Positions 10,521 through 24,123 of a stretch of DNA of 64,000 nucleotides are shown piece after piece. This DNA is from Artemia franciscana (taxonomy: Eukaryota > Arthropoda > Branchiopoda > Anostraca > Artemiidae). Under the pieces are notes generated by a model. It saw only the letters and a list, made by a program, of their open reading frames with translations. It searched no databases and had not been told where the DNA came from. Every line of letters starts with the position of its first letter. Within the stretch, counting starts at the first letter, position 1. The position numbers and the translations under genes are program-made. The stretch is from the NCBI RefSeq assembly GCF_032884065.1, contig NC_088875.1, forward strand, positions 42,233,424 through 42,297,423, given 5' to 3'.

Positions 10521-11039
10521 CTGATGAGGACTTACCTCACTGGCTTTTAAGCTTCAGTGGCAGAAATTTCATGTGTGTTTGTTCATTTCGGATAAATCTG
10601 TTTGACTGCTTAAGGCTATTCATCTGTTTTGTTCTCGCTGAATTGTTGAAACGGATCCTACGAATAATAGTAACGCCACTGCTTGAGCACTACGATAACG
10701 AACTCGGTTTATGAGAGCTTTGACAAAGAAATGTACTTTTATGGATAGACTTTGACACATAGGTTCACTCTTTCCCAATCCAGTTGAACTTGGGAGAAAA
10801 AACAATAGATATTGACTCAGTAAAAGTAAGTTAGAATCAGGGAAGATCAATTTAGATCATAGTAATATTTCAACGTAAGAAATACCATAAATCACAATCA
10901 ATAAATAAATAATACCCAAGCAAAATTTACCGTAAGCAACCGAGTCAGATTTGATTCAAGCAGAAACTAAGAACAGTAGGGCTGACGCCCCCTTTCCTAT
11001 ATAGAACGGAGTATAATTTGCAGTTTATTGGAATTAATC

Positions 11040-11290
11040 CTTCTTGATTCTCATATTATCAAAAAAATACACGATCATGACAAAGATTACTGAAAAAAAT
11101 AAACGAATGGGGATCAACAGTTTAATATACATACTGATATTTATTCCTGAAAGTCTTAAAAATTTCGGATTTATTAAACTAAAAAAAAAAATATTTAAAA
11201 TGTGTTTTGCTTTCAGTAAAATTTAAGTTATGCTCTGGTCTTTAGAAGGCTTCATCCCTACTTCTCTTATATACCCACAGTCATTTTGCG
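11040..11290 (+). repeat. Dispersed repeat M, copy 1
   Basis: Shares long stretches (aaaaataaacgaatggggat, tttcagtaaaa, ggcttcatccctac) with 12775-13010, 30115-30340 and, inverted, 17820-18060. It is always near a palindromic repeat or the trinucleotide satellite, so these may be parts of one larger element. Confidence 0.7.
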
Positions 11291-11299
11291 ATATTGCTG

Positions 11300-11590
11300 A
11301 GATGTTTTATTAAAAGTTAAAACGAAATGAAATTATTACGTATTTGAAGGGGATTGCCCCCTCCTCAACACCTCGCTCTTTACACTAAACTTTGAATTTT
11401 GTCGCAGTTCTTGAAGGGCGACTCCTAAAACACAAGGGTATTTTAATTAGAACAGTTTGAAGCTTTTTTTAAAAGCGCTAAAAAAAACTTTTGCTGAAAG
11501 AGCGAGTTGTTGAGGAGGGGGAAATCCCCTTCATACGTGTAATAATTTCTGTTCGTTTTAAATTATAATGTTTCTCCTTATCTTCAGTTG
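11300..11590. repeat. Palindromic (foldback) repeat, copy 1
   Basis: Left arm contains tattacg…ggggattgccccctcctcaa…cgctctttac; right arm carries the reverse complement (…agagcgagttgttgaggagg…ccccttcatacg…). The arms are separated by about 90 bp. No coding sequence. Confidence 0.75.
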
Positions 11591-11594
11591 AAAA

Positions 11595-12065
11595 AACTTG
11601 TTTTTTATTTAATTTACATTTAGGGAAGTTGTATTTAGATGGATAGGCTTTAATATGTAGGAGGAAATATATGCACAAGACAGGGATTTTAACAGCAATA
11701 AAAATTTATGAAAGCTTGTTCCGATGTTTATAATGTATATAGCCTATATATATACTAATCTAAAAATACTTTTTCCACAAAAGAATATTTTAAAAGAAAA
11801 GCAAAGGGTAAATTAAACCAAAGATTATCAAAAGTAAAGTTCAGTGATTTTTCAAGCGTAAGATTACCTTATATCACGATAAATAAATAAATGAAGTCAA
11901 ATACGAATAGACATTACCATAAGCAGCCTAGTCAAGCTTGAATGAGCACAAACTAAGGATAGTCTCACTGACGCCCTATATAAAGACTAGATTACAATTT
12001 GTACTTAATCAAAAACAATCCTTATTTCGAGCTGTGTTCTTATTTCATAATATCGAAAAAATCTA
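11595..12065. other. No recognised feature
   Basis: AT-rich sequence with a short TA run near 11745. No supported gene or repeat boundary. Confidence 0.5.
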
Positions 12066-12068
12066 TCA

Positions 12069-12775
12069 TAGCCGACTTACTTACTTACTTACTTAATTAA
12101 AGCTCTTACTCGGCTGCGACGCCTTCGTAGAGAGAACCAGACGTCAGCACCGTTTGTCATCTCCAGAGTGGCATGTTTTTTGGGCGTGGTAGGGAGCTTT
12201 ACTGGAGTCAATGCCCCACGCTTTGAGTCGATTGCAAAGAATCTGGGGCTTTTCCAGCCGTTTGAAGTTGGATCGAAGTCGAATATAAGTCGGGCAGGTT
12301 TTGCAGTGGGTTGGCAAAGTAAATGACCGTACTAATGCAGCGACCGGTACTCAAGCTGTTCAGACAAGGGTGGTAATTTAAAAGACCGGAGGATATTCTT
12401 CTTCCGTTCCTTTTCAAGCCACCTAATGAGTTGGATTTTGCGGAGGTGTTTTTCTGGGCAGAATCTACCTTCATCATCTGCGACTGAGTCAAGGTCCAAG
12501 TCTCTGAAGAGTACAACATAACCCTTGTTACCGTGGCACATTAGATTCGAGCTTTCGTGAGACGGCTGATCTGGGGTTTGTGGAATATTTTTCTCAGCGG
12601 GTGTCAAAAAAAGGTGCTCGCCTTTCCCACCCTTGCTGATACCTCTGCAATTAGATATCCGTTTGAGCAGACAATTGAACCAAGGTAGGTTAATAGCTTG
12701 ACTATCTCAGCCTCTTGGCCACATACTTCTTTAGTTGTCAGAGGGCTGCATGGTGTCTTGTCCTCAGGCAATCAT
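12069..12775 (-). pseudogene. LINE reverse transcriptase C-terminal fragment
   Basis: Minus-strand frames give EIVKLLTYLGSIVCSNGYLI followed by AEVSARVGKASTF, then VMLYSSETWTLTQSQ, then IRWLEKERKK and PARLIFDFDPTSNGWKSPR. This order (YLGS, AEVxARVGKA, LYGSETWTL, GHLLR, PRGRP-like) is the post-catalytic part of many arthropod LINE proteins. Frames shift several times. The 3' end carries (AAGT)n at about 12069-12093, typical of LINEs with short tandem 3' tails. It is 5'-truncated and inactive. Confidence 0.75.
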
Positions 12776-13010
12776 AACCAACATTATTGAAAAAACAAAC
12801 GAATGTGGATTTACAGTTTAATATATATACTGATATTCATTCTTGAAAATCTTAAAAAATTTGGATTTATTAAAGTAAAAAAAGAGAAAACATTTAAAAG
12901 CTGTTTTGTTTTTAGTAAAACGCAAATTATATTCTGGCTGAAAGAGACTTCATCCCCATTCCTCGTATATACCTTCATTCGTTCTTGAGATATTGCTGAA
13001 ATTCTTATTA
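12775..13010 (+). repeat. Dispersed repeat M, copy 2
   Basis: Matches 11040-11290 at about 80% by eye and leads directly into the trinucleotide-bearing repeat array. Confidence 0.65.
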
Positions 13011-13089
13011 AAACCAGCGTGTGCAAAATGCCTTTTGACTTAGTCACAAAGCAACATATACCTTCCATGAAAGTTCGTACTTTATACCG

Positions 13090-15210
13090 TATTCCAGTTC
13101 TTAGATTTTCTGCCTAGCTATCTAGACAACATAGATGCACTTAAACAATTTATATTTATTCAGTGCCTTTTGGCTGGTTCAAAATTCCCCTACAACAGTC
13201 AATAAAAGTTCCGTGTTAGTAATCCAAGCTGTTCCTGAGACATAGATATTACGCCCTTTTAATAACCTGCATCGACATAATGTGTTTCGTTTCAGTTCAA
13301 CATTCTCTGAAACTTTAATCATAATACGTTTAGTTTCATTAGTACTAGTAGTAGTGGCCGTCGCAGTAGTTGTAGTAGTCTTAGCTGTAGTTGTAGTAGT
13401 AACAATACCAGTTGTAGTAGCAGTTAGAAGAAGAGGTACCCTTCTCAGCTACATGTATTAAGTAAACTATAGCTAAAATATAAATAATTTTGACAGACAT
13501 AGAGTTCGTTGGCCGGCCGCACCTAAAAAAAATGTGCGTACCTCCAAGGGGTATGCGTGCCACAGTTTGAGTACCACTGCCTTAGATCATCCCCAGGGGC
13601 ATAGTCATTAGACCATCCAACTATGCTGAACCACTTGGCTAATTACGCCCTTTTATTGTTGTAAATACAATTACCACTGCATGGGACTTGACTGCATCAA
13701 CTACCCCGCTAAAACAAACAACAAAACAATTTCTCGGAATCCCTCGGAACACAAAACACTCAGAAAAAAATAGTTTCAACTGAAAGCAAGAAGCAACATT
13801 AGAATTTGAAACGAACAGAAATGATTCTGTTTGGGGGGGGGCTACCCCTTTCTCAACCTTTGCTCTTTACAGTAAAGTTTGTCTTTTTCTCACAATACTT
13901 TAAGAAAGACTGCTCAAACATAAATAGAGTGGGTGATAAGCTACTAAGCTAAAAATCCACAATTGTCACTACACATGCTTGAACCCTCAAGCTTGGGTCA
14001 AGCAACGAGCTATCACAGGGTTAATATTGGACAGTTCTTCTCAAATCTGAAGTCAGTTCTAGAAAAGATTCCTGAAAGTTTCATCCACCTTATTACCCTT
14101 GGTCTAAGCAGTAACAATAGTGGTAGTATCAGTAGTAACATTAGTAACAGTATGCACATAGCACCTACTGTGTTTTTCAGCCCTTGACACATACTGAAAA
14201 TTTCAACTGCATACCCTAAACAGTTCCTGAGACATTGCTGATACATCCTTGTAACACTCTACATGCACATAGTGCGTTTTGATTTAGTACAACATTCTCT
14301 CAACCTTTTACTGAGAGTTTCTGTTTAATATCCTTAGCTTTAGTAGCAGTAGCAGCGGAATTAGTAGCATGCAAATATTGCCTTTTGGTTAGTTCAGCAT
14401 CCACCACAACAAGCCCTGAAAGGTTCGAATTCATGCTCCAAGCCGTTCCTAAGATGTTGTACGCCCCTTTAACAACTGTAATTCAGTGTGCTTTAATTTA
14501 TTTAAACTCTTGCCTTAATATCTCTTTAGTTTTTCATTTCGTGTCCTTAGCCTTAGTGGTAGTAGTAGTCACAGATATAGTAGTAGGAATATTAGTAGTA
14601 TTGGTAATATTTCCAGTAGTAATAACTTTGGTAGCAGTAGCATCGTGCTCACATTGCCTTTTGGTCAGTTGAACACCCCTCTCATCATGCCCTGGAAGTT
14701 TCTATTCAATGCTTTAAGCTTTTGTAAGACATTACTGATACGCACTTTTGACAACCTATATGCACAAAGTGTGTTTTTTTTGTTAAACTCCCCCCCTCAA
14801 CATTTCCTGAAGTTTCCACTTTAAAACCCTTAGCAGTAGCTTTAGCAGTAGTCACTATAGAAGTAGTAGTAGTGATAGGAGTTGCAGTAGTAGCGTGTAA
14901 AAATTTCCTTTTGAGTAATTTTTCATACCCCTCATCATTCCCTGAAAGTTCCATCTAAATACCTTCAGCCATTCCGACATACACCCTTTTGACAACCTTC
15001 ATGCACCGAATGTGTTTGATTCAGTTCAAATTTTCCCTCAATATTCCCTGAAATTTTCCTCCTCACGACCTAAGCCTTTGTAGTAGTAAAAGTCATAGAA
15101 GTAGTAGTAGGAGTAATAGTAGCTGCCAAAAGTAAGCACATATTTCCATTTGATCAGTTGAACATCCTCCTCAGTTTGCCCTGAGAGTTTCAATTCAAGA
15201 CATTACTGTA
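13090..15210 (+). repeat. Array of ~240-bp repeats carrying (GTA)n runs
   Basis: Successive units share a phrase like gtgtgttttgattcagttca, then ccctgaaagttt, then ccttagctttagtagtagta, then gccttttggtcagttgaa. The phrase recurs near 13280, 14275, 14486, 14770 and 15010. Each unit has a degenerate GTA/GCA trinucleotide block. The unit is also found at 30340-30860, 36110-36490 and, inverted, 15745-17480. A half copy of the palindromic repeat interrupts it at about 13770-13920. Serine/valine-rich frames here reflect the trinucleotide repeat, not genes. Confidence 0.75.
13770..13920. repeat. Palindromic repeat, half copy
   Basis: Only the left arm (…gaaacgaacagaaatgatt…ctacccctttctcaacc…tgctctttacagtaaagt) is present; no matching right arm follows. 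Confidence 0.6.
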
Positions 15211-15744
15211 GCGTGAATTTCCTCGTTTTTGGCTGGTGTTTCACACAAAGTAATGGGAATGGGAGCTGGAGTTTGACCCGTGGGACCCCCCCTGAAATAA
15301 ATAATGACCTGAAAAATTCACACCGTGGAAAATCTCCTCCGGATAATGCCCCCTTCGCCCACGGAAATTTTTAATGCTCTAAAAATTTTACCGTAACGTT
15401 CAAGGGATTGACTAGGGAGCAGGCCACCTCATCCATGGAAAGTTTCTGTTTATTTCAAGTTTTAATGTTGCTCTTTACTTTCAGTTTAAAACATTTGTTT
15501 TTTATATTTTATTTCTTGTCATTTTTCACATTATGCCCCTAAATCCTCCTTCCCCATCTTCGGAAAATTCCCCCAACGAAAATTTCTTCCCACGCTAAAT
15601 CCTCCTCCCCTGTACAATTCCTCCTCTTTGAAAACTCCCCTCGAAATTTTTTTTTACTTTCATTTGAAAACACTTCTTTTTTCATTTTATTTCCGATCTG
15701 TTTCAATCATGCCAGAATTCCCCTCCCCCTCTCCATGCATCCGA
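15211..15744. other. C-rich low-complexity stretch, no gene
   Basis: Contains many ccccctcc-type runs and two aaacatttgttttttat / aaacacttcttttttcatt echoes of the palindrome-family flank. No open frame worth calling. Confidence 0.5.
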
Positions 15745-16210
15745 CCTGCATGTTTCCAACCCATGGTCTAGGATATTAAGTTAAAACTTTCAGGGTATCT
15801 TAAGGGGGATGCTGAACCAACCAAAAGCCACTAAGGGCAAGCTAATATTACTACAACCGGTACTACTGCTACTACACCTGACACTGCGACTACTACTAAG
15901 AACTACTAAAACCACAACCAATTAATGGAACTTTCAGGTTTCCAGCCCATGGTCTAGAGTATTAAGTTAAAACTTTCAGGGTATGTTAAGGGGGATGCTG
16001 AGCTAACCAAAAGCCATTAAGGGCAAGCTACTACCACTACAACTGGTAGTACTGCTATTGCATCTGTAAGTGCGACTACTACTAAGAGCACGCTACTACG
16101 ACTATTACTTTTGCTATTAATACTACAACAACTACTACTGCTAATGAAACTGCAACTACGACAACTATCAATTACTGCTAGTACTAATGAAACTAAAGAT
16201 ATCATAGTAA
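15745..16210 (-). repeat. Two tandem trinucleotide-bearing units (inverted orientation)
   Basis: Units starting at tttccaacccatggtctag (about 15755) and tttccagcccatggtctag (about 15938), each with (TAC)n. A third copy is at 17205-17480 and the reverse complement is at 30600-30850. Confidence 0.75.
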
Positions 16211-16738
16211 AACTATGAGGGAATGTTCCCTAATCTCGCCATAAATCTTGTCCCACCAGAACATTCTCAAAGTGCTCCTGTAAAAGAAACGAAACTTATT
16301 CTCATATTAAAAATTCAAATAAAATTTCAGATTTTAGTTGATTTTTAACCCATTCATTTTTTTTATCCCCCCTCTCACTAATTTGAAAATATATAATCAA
16401 ATTTTACACTTCGCATGGCTTTTCTTCCTGTCATGATTTCATCTTGGTTTAGTCAGTTTACGAGTATTATGTTAAAAAAGAGAAACATAGGGTGAAATAT
16501 TTGAGAGGGTACCGTCAAAACCGTGTTAACTACAATTTTTCTATATTTTAAGAAGTAAGAATGGTTTTTTAACATTTTTTCTTCTCAATAGCCCCAATTT
16601 GCATGTCAATCCCAAATACTAACTCCTAACAACCATGTTAAAACCTCATCTAGACGTAGCTTCTCCAAATAGTGACAAAAAGTGAAAAAACTACCCTTTG
16701 TTTCGTAGATGGGTATCATCTGGTATATACTGGGATAT
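16211..16738. other. No recognised feature
   Basis: AT-rich spacer before the inverted-repeat arm. No supported coding sequence. Confidence 0.5.
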
Positions 16739-18361
16739 GTCCCACTGAGTATCATTTTTTCCTGTTCTACTTTATGCCAGATGACAATCATCTATAAAAT
16801 CCAGCGTTATTTTTCTTTCTTCTGAATATTTTGCAACAAGATGGCTACGCAACATGACCAGATAATTGGGCTATCGTTAGGTACCACAAGCTTTAAATTC
16901 TAATAAACTAAAAAGAATAGACAAAGAAAATCTAAAGGCAAAATATTTTTGAGGAGGTATTTTCCAAACATTTTGTGTCAGGTTCCCTGAAAGATAAAAA
17001 TGGTAAAATACCAAAATAATTGGTCTGGATGGTTGAGCGTTAAGCTAACTGTGCTTATTGGCATTTAAGGATTTTCTTGGAGAATTCTTAGATGGCGCTC
17101 CTTTCACTCTGTTGTTTATTGGTCTGGTGTGTAATATGGTCCATCAAGTGAGTTGCGGCGAGGATCTTGCGGGCTCCACCGAGACGCCTAGTGAGTGACA
17201 AGCGGCCTGCAGGTTTCCAACCCATGGTCTAGGGTATTAAGTTAAAACTTTTAGGGTATGTAAAGGGGGATGCTGAGCTAACAAAAAGCCACTAAGGGCA
17301 AACTACTACTGCTACAACTGGTACTACTACTACTGCATCTGTAAGTGCGACTACTACTAAACACATGCTGCCATGACTATTACTACTACATTACTATTAC
17401 TACTACAGCTGGTACTACCGCTGCTGAAACTGCAACTACGACTACTATCAGTTACTACTAGTACTAATGAAACTAAAGTTATCGCAGTAAAATTGTCACG
17501 GAATGTTGAGGAGGATGTTGAACTAAATCGAAATACATTATTTTGATACAGATTATTTAAAGTACGTGACATTTACATCCCAAAAACTGTTTGGATTACT
17601 AAGGGGAAGCTTTCAGTGCATGTTGAGGGGGATTTTGAACCAACCAAAAGGTACTGAATAAATTAAAATCCTTCATTTTGAACCGGGTCGCCAAGATAGT
17701 CAGGCAGGATAGGACTGGAATATGGTGTAAAATGAAACTTTGACGGAAGGCTTATGTTGCCTTATAACTATATCAATAGGCATTTTGCACATGCTGATTG
17801 TCAATAAAACGCCGCAGCAATGTTTCAAGAAACAGTGAGGATATTTAAGAGGAGTAGGACTGAGGCCTTCTGAAAACCAAAATATAATTTGTATTTTACT
17901 GAAAACAAACCACATTTTAAATGTTTTATCTTTTTTTTTAGGTTATTAAATCCAATATTTTTAAGGCTTTCAATAATGAATATAAGTATATATATATATA
18001 TATTATAAAGTCAATCCCCATTCGTTTATTTTTCAGTAATATTGGTTAAGATAGTGTTGTATCCATATTATGGGACATTAAAAAAAAGAGCTTTTTTAGC
18101 TGAAAGTAATGAGCACCATTAAAACTTGAAACGAATAGAAATTACTACGTATGTGAGGAGGGTTGCCCCCTTCTCAACAACTCGCTCTTAACGCTAAAGG
18201 TTTTTGGCACTTTAAAAGAAAGTAACTAATTGTTCCAATTAAATGACCCTTGTGTTTCAGGTATCGTTTTTAAAGAAATGGGACAAAATTTAAACTTCAG
18301 TGAAAAGTATATTCTTTATACTTTAAATTATATTAACACTTTGTACTATTATATATGTTGT
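16739..18361 (+). repeat. Left arm of a long inverted repeat
   Basis: Matches the reverse complement of 29826-31273 end to end. The outer edge gtcccactgagtatc pairs with 31273 and the inner edge with 29826. Landmarks shared are gccagatgacaatcatctat, cgaggatcttgcgggctcca, the (TAC)n block, repeat M and a palindromic repeat (18095-18300). The left arm is longer by internal insertions. It may be a composite repeat inserted twice, or the ends of a large element. Confidence 0.8.
18095..18300. repeat. Palindromic repeat, copy in left inverted arm
   Basis: Left part has cgaatagaaattactacgta and ggttgcccccttctcaacaa…cgctcttaacgctaaag. The right arm is weak here. The counterpart is at 29895-30110. 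Confidence 0.6.
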
Positions 18362-19194
18362 ATTTATACCTTATATTAAAGTCTATACTTTAGATGTTAC
18401 TTTGATACACTTGTAGTAAAGTCAAGCTTTACTACAGGTTGAAACTTCTACACACCGATTTGCTTCGACACACATCGATCAAAGTTACGTTTATTACTGT
18501 TATTGTCGAGTTTTTACTGTATAGCACGGAGCGTCTTTTTTAGCCTTCCAAAAAATGGCAATAAAAAAGAATAAATGTCAAAAGTCCATTAATTGCAACT
18601 TAAAGGAGAATACCTGAATCATTTTTTTAAAGCTTGAAACTTCTGGACAGCTTGAGAAATAAGAACAATGCGGACAAACAAACAAGAGCGATATATGAAG
18701 ATCAACAGTTCCAGTATTTTTGCTCTAAACATTTCAAGAAAAACACTTATCTTGAAATATAGCCTACTAAACATTTTTTTGTTTCTGCGTCAGCAGTCAC
18801 TATTCTGTTTTTTATGGACCTTTATGTTCTTCTATTGATTTGTTTAATTTTGTTAATAAGTGGTGCCTAAGTAACTTATACAGTTACACATCTAAGACGA
18901 TCCATCAACTTTTCTTTCTGTTTTGATTTTGAGTAGAAATGTGACTAATAAATCGAACGGAGAGTTAATATTTTAGCTGTAAATGTTTCGAGAGAAAGGT
19001 TTAAATGTTTACGAACAAATTATTAGTTTTTACATTAGCAACTCTTCATATTCTCTGGCTTTATGGGCTATTATGGGTTTTATGACTTATTAGACTTTAT
19101 GGAACATTTAATTTGGTCAAAGTAATCCTTTTCTTATTTCTTCAGGAGAAGCATTGATAAGCAAAGTTTAAGGAAGCTGTACTTTTGAAACGAT
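18362..19194. other. No recognised feature
   Basis: AT-rich sequence without a sustained frame or repeat that I can match elsewhere in the window. Confidence 0.5.
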
Positions 19195-22090
19195 ATGTCC
19201 ATTTTTCCTTCTTCTTTGGTTTTTATGGCACTTGGTATTAACCAAGTAACATATAGCAATTGCAAATTCTGTCGGTCTGTCGGTGTGTCGGTCCTGGTTT
19301 TGTTAGTTTAGGGACTTCCAGGTAAGCTGGGACGATGAAATTTGGCAGGCGTATCAGAGACCGGACAAGATTAAATTAGAAATAGTCATTTTTCTGATTT
19401 GACCATCTGGGACGGGGGAGTGGGGAGCCCGTTAATTTGGAAAAATAGAAAAATGAAAGTAATTTTAACTTACGAACGGTTGTTCAGATCTTAATGAAAT
19501 TTGATGTTTGGAAGGATATCGTGTCTCAGAGCTGTTATTTTAAATCCCGACCAGATTTGGTGACATGGGGGGAGCTGGGAGGGGGAAACCTAAAATCTTG
19601 GAAAACACTTAGAGTGGAGGGATCGGGATGAAACTTGGTGGGAAAAATAAGCACAACTCCTAGATACATGATTGACATAACCGGAACAGATCCGCTCTCT
19701 TCGGGGTAGTTAGGGGTTCATTCTGAAAATTAGAAAAAAACGAGGTGTTTTAACTTACGAATGGGTGATTGGATCTCAATGAAATTTGATAGTTAGAAGG
19801 ATATCGTGTCTCGGAGCTCTTATTTTAAGTCCCAACCGGATCTGGTGACATTGGGGGGGGGGGAGTTATGAGAGGGAAACCTAAAACTTGGAGGAAAAAA
19901 TAAGCACAAGTCCTAGATACATGATTGACATAGCCGGAACGAATCTGCTCTCTTTGGGGTAGTTGGAGGGGGGGGGGGGTTAATTCTGAAAAATTAGATA
20001 AAAACGGTTTTATAAACGGGTGATGGAACCTCAATGAAATTTGATATTTAGAAGGATATCGTGTCTCAAAGCTCTTATATTAAATCCCGACCGGATCTGG
20101 TGATATTGGGGGGAGTTTGGGGTGGGGGAACCTAAAATCATGGAAAACGCTTAGACTGGAGGGATCGGGATGAAACTTGGCGGGACAAATAAACAGAAGT
20201 CTTAGATACGTGATTAACATAATAGGAACGGATCCGCTCTATTGGGGGGGGGGGGGTAATTCTGAAAAATTAGAAAAATGACGTATTTTTAACTTGCGAA
20301 GGAGTGATCGGATTTTCATGAAACTTCATATGTGGAAGTACCTTGTAACTCAGATCTCTTATTTTAAATCTCAACCAGATCCAGCGTAATTGGGGGGAGG
20401 CAGTTGGGGAAACTGGAAATCTTAGAAAATACTTAAAGCGGTGAGACCAGGATGAAACTGGATGGGAAGAATAAAAACCTGTCTAAGATACGTGACTGAC
20501 ATAACAAGACCGGATATGCTCTCTTCGGTGGAGTTGGAGGGGGGGTTAATTTTGAAAATCGAGGTATTTGTAACTTACGAAAGGGTGATCATATCTCAAT
20601 GAAATTTGATATTTATAAGGATCTTGTGCTTTAAAGCTCTAATTTTAAATTCCGACCAGATCCTGTGACATTGGGGGGAGTTTGAAAAGGAAACCGGAAT
20701 TCTTGTAAAACGTGAAAATTGGGGTATTTTTATCTTACGAAAAGGTGATCAGATCTTAATGAAATTCGATATTTAGAAGGATTTCGTGTCTCAAAGCTCT
20801 TATTCTAAATCCCGATCGGATCTGGTGACATTGGGGGAATTTGGGATGGGGAAACATAAAATCATGGAAAACGCTTAGATTGGAGGGATCAGGATGAAAC
20901 TTGGTGGGAAAAATAAGCAGAAGTCTTAGATACGTGATTTACATAATTGGAATGGATCCGCCCTATTAGGGGTGGGGTTAGTTCGGAAAAATTAGAAAAA
21001 AATGACGTATTTTTAACTTGCGAAGAAGTGATCGGATCTTCATGAAACTTCATATTTAGAAGGACCTCGTAACTCAGATCTCTTAATTTAAATCTCAATC
21101 AGGTCCAGCGTAATTGGGGGGCAGTTGGGGGGACTGGAAATCTTAGAAAATACTTAAAGCGGTGAGATCAGGATGAAACTGGATGGGAAGAATAAAAACC
21201 TATCTAAGATACGTGACTGACATAACCGGACCGGATCTTCTCTCTTTGGTGGAGTTGGGGGGGGGAGTAATTTTGAAAATTGAGGTATTTGTAACTTACG
21301 AAAGAGTGACCAGAGCTTAATGAAACTTGATATTTAGAAGGATCTTGTGCTTTAAAGCTCTAATTTTAAATTCCGACCAGAATCTGTGACATTGGGGGGA
21401 GTTGTAGGGGGAAACCGGAATTCTTGGAAAACGTGAAAATTGGGGCATTTTTATCTTTCGAATAAGTGATCAGATCTTAATAAAATTCGATATTTAGAAG
21501 GAATTCATGTCTCAGAGCTCTTATTTCAAATTCCGACCAGATCTTTTGACATTGGGGGGAGTTGGAGGAGGAAACCTTAGAAGAGACTTGGAGTGGAGGA
21601 ATCGGGATGAAGCTTGATGGATAGAATAAGCAAACGTCCTTGATACGTGATTGACGTAATCGTACTGTATTCGCTCTCTTTGGGGAAGATGGGGGAGGGG
21701 TTCAATGATTTGGTGATTTTGGTGCTTCTGGACGTGCTAGGACGATGAAAACTGGTAGGCGTGTCAGGGAGCTGCACAAATTGACTTGATAAAGTCGTTT
21801 TCCTAGATTCGACCATCTTGGGGGGGGGGGGGTAAAGGGAGAGGAACAATTAGAAAAAATTAGGTATTGATAACTTACGAGTGGGTGATCGGATCTTAAT
21901 GAATTTTGATATTTAGAAGGACATCGTGACTCAGAGCTCTTATTTTAAATCCTGACCGGCATTAAGCCTCTTATTTTCCTTTTAAATCAATCTATTGATT
22001 CATAGGATTTTGTTAGAGCTCATACCATATGATCTCTTGGCTCTTAGCTCTTCTTGCCTCGTCACAAGTGCCATATGAGCTCTTAGCTCT
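19195..22090 (+). repeat. Satellite array with higher-order structure
   Basis: Units share atgaaatttgatatttagaa, ggatatcgtgtctcagagct, and a G-rich segment (attggggggagttggg). The 'gaaggatatcgtgtctc' phrase recurs near 19512, 19796, 20050, 20330, 20615, 20776, 21058, 21337, 21497 and 21916. Spacing runs about 284, 254, 280, 285, 161, 282, 279, 160. The block from 20050 to 20776 repeats as 20776 to 21497, a higher-order unit of about 720 bp. Both array edges carry a tggcacttg / caagtgcca inverted pair. Confidence 0.8.
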
Positions 22091-22524
22091 TGTTTGACTA
22101 AGATACAGATATATGACAATCGGACTAATTGATCGAACCTTTGAATTTAAGGTTTTGGCTGTAAGCGTAAATTAATACCTAACCTGAATTATTTCAGACT
22201 GAAACAAAGAGAATATCTCTTTCAAATGATGTGTATCTATAAAATTCTCTTTCAATGGTGAAAATTTTGAGCAAATCTGGGAAAGAAACACAAAAGATTG
22301 GGAACCAATCTGGAGCTATAACATATAAATATCAAACAGAGAAGAATGTCTGAAGAAGAATGTTTTTTTTTAGCTTTTGTTTGGTTTTTTCTTTTTTTAG
22401 GTTTTATCCTTTTTTAGTTTTTTTGTTTTTTTTTCTTCTTTAGTTTTTCCTTTTTTTATAGAAGATAGTGTAACGGACTGACGGACAGTACATTTCTATC
22501 TATATAGAATATATATATATATAA
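22091..22524. other. Spacer with T-rich minisatellite
   Basis: Positions 22365-22470 are a T-rich tttttagtttttt-type minisatellite like those inside the Helitrons at the left. It is followed by gactgacggacag and TA-rich sequence that could be a decayed Helitron 5' end on the minus strand. No complete terminus is visible. Confidence 0.45.
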
Positions 22525-23971
<1,447 letters not shown>

Positions 23972-24123
23972 TATGTAAGTAAGTAAGTAAATAGTAAAAT
24001 ATTTATTACCCGTATTTTTCACATGGAACCAAGCGGAGTAAAATGAAAAAACAAATAAAAGAAAAGAAAAAAAGAGAAGAAAAACGGAGAGAAATTTAAG
24101 ACACAACATGGAAAAATACATAA

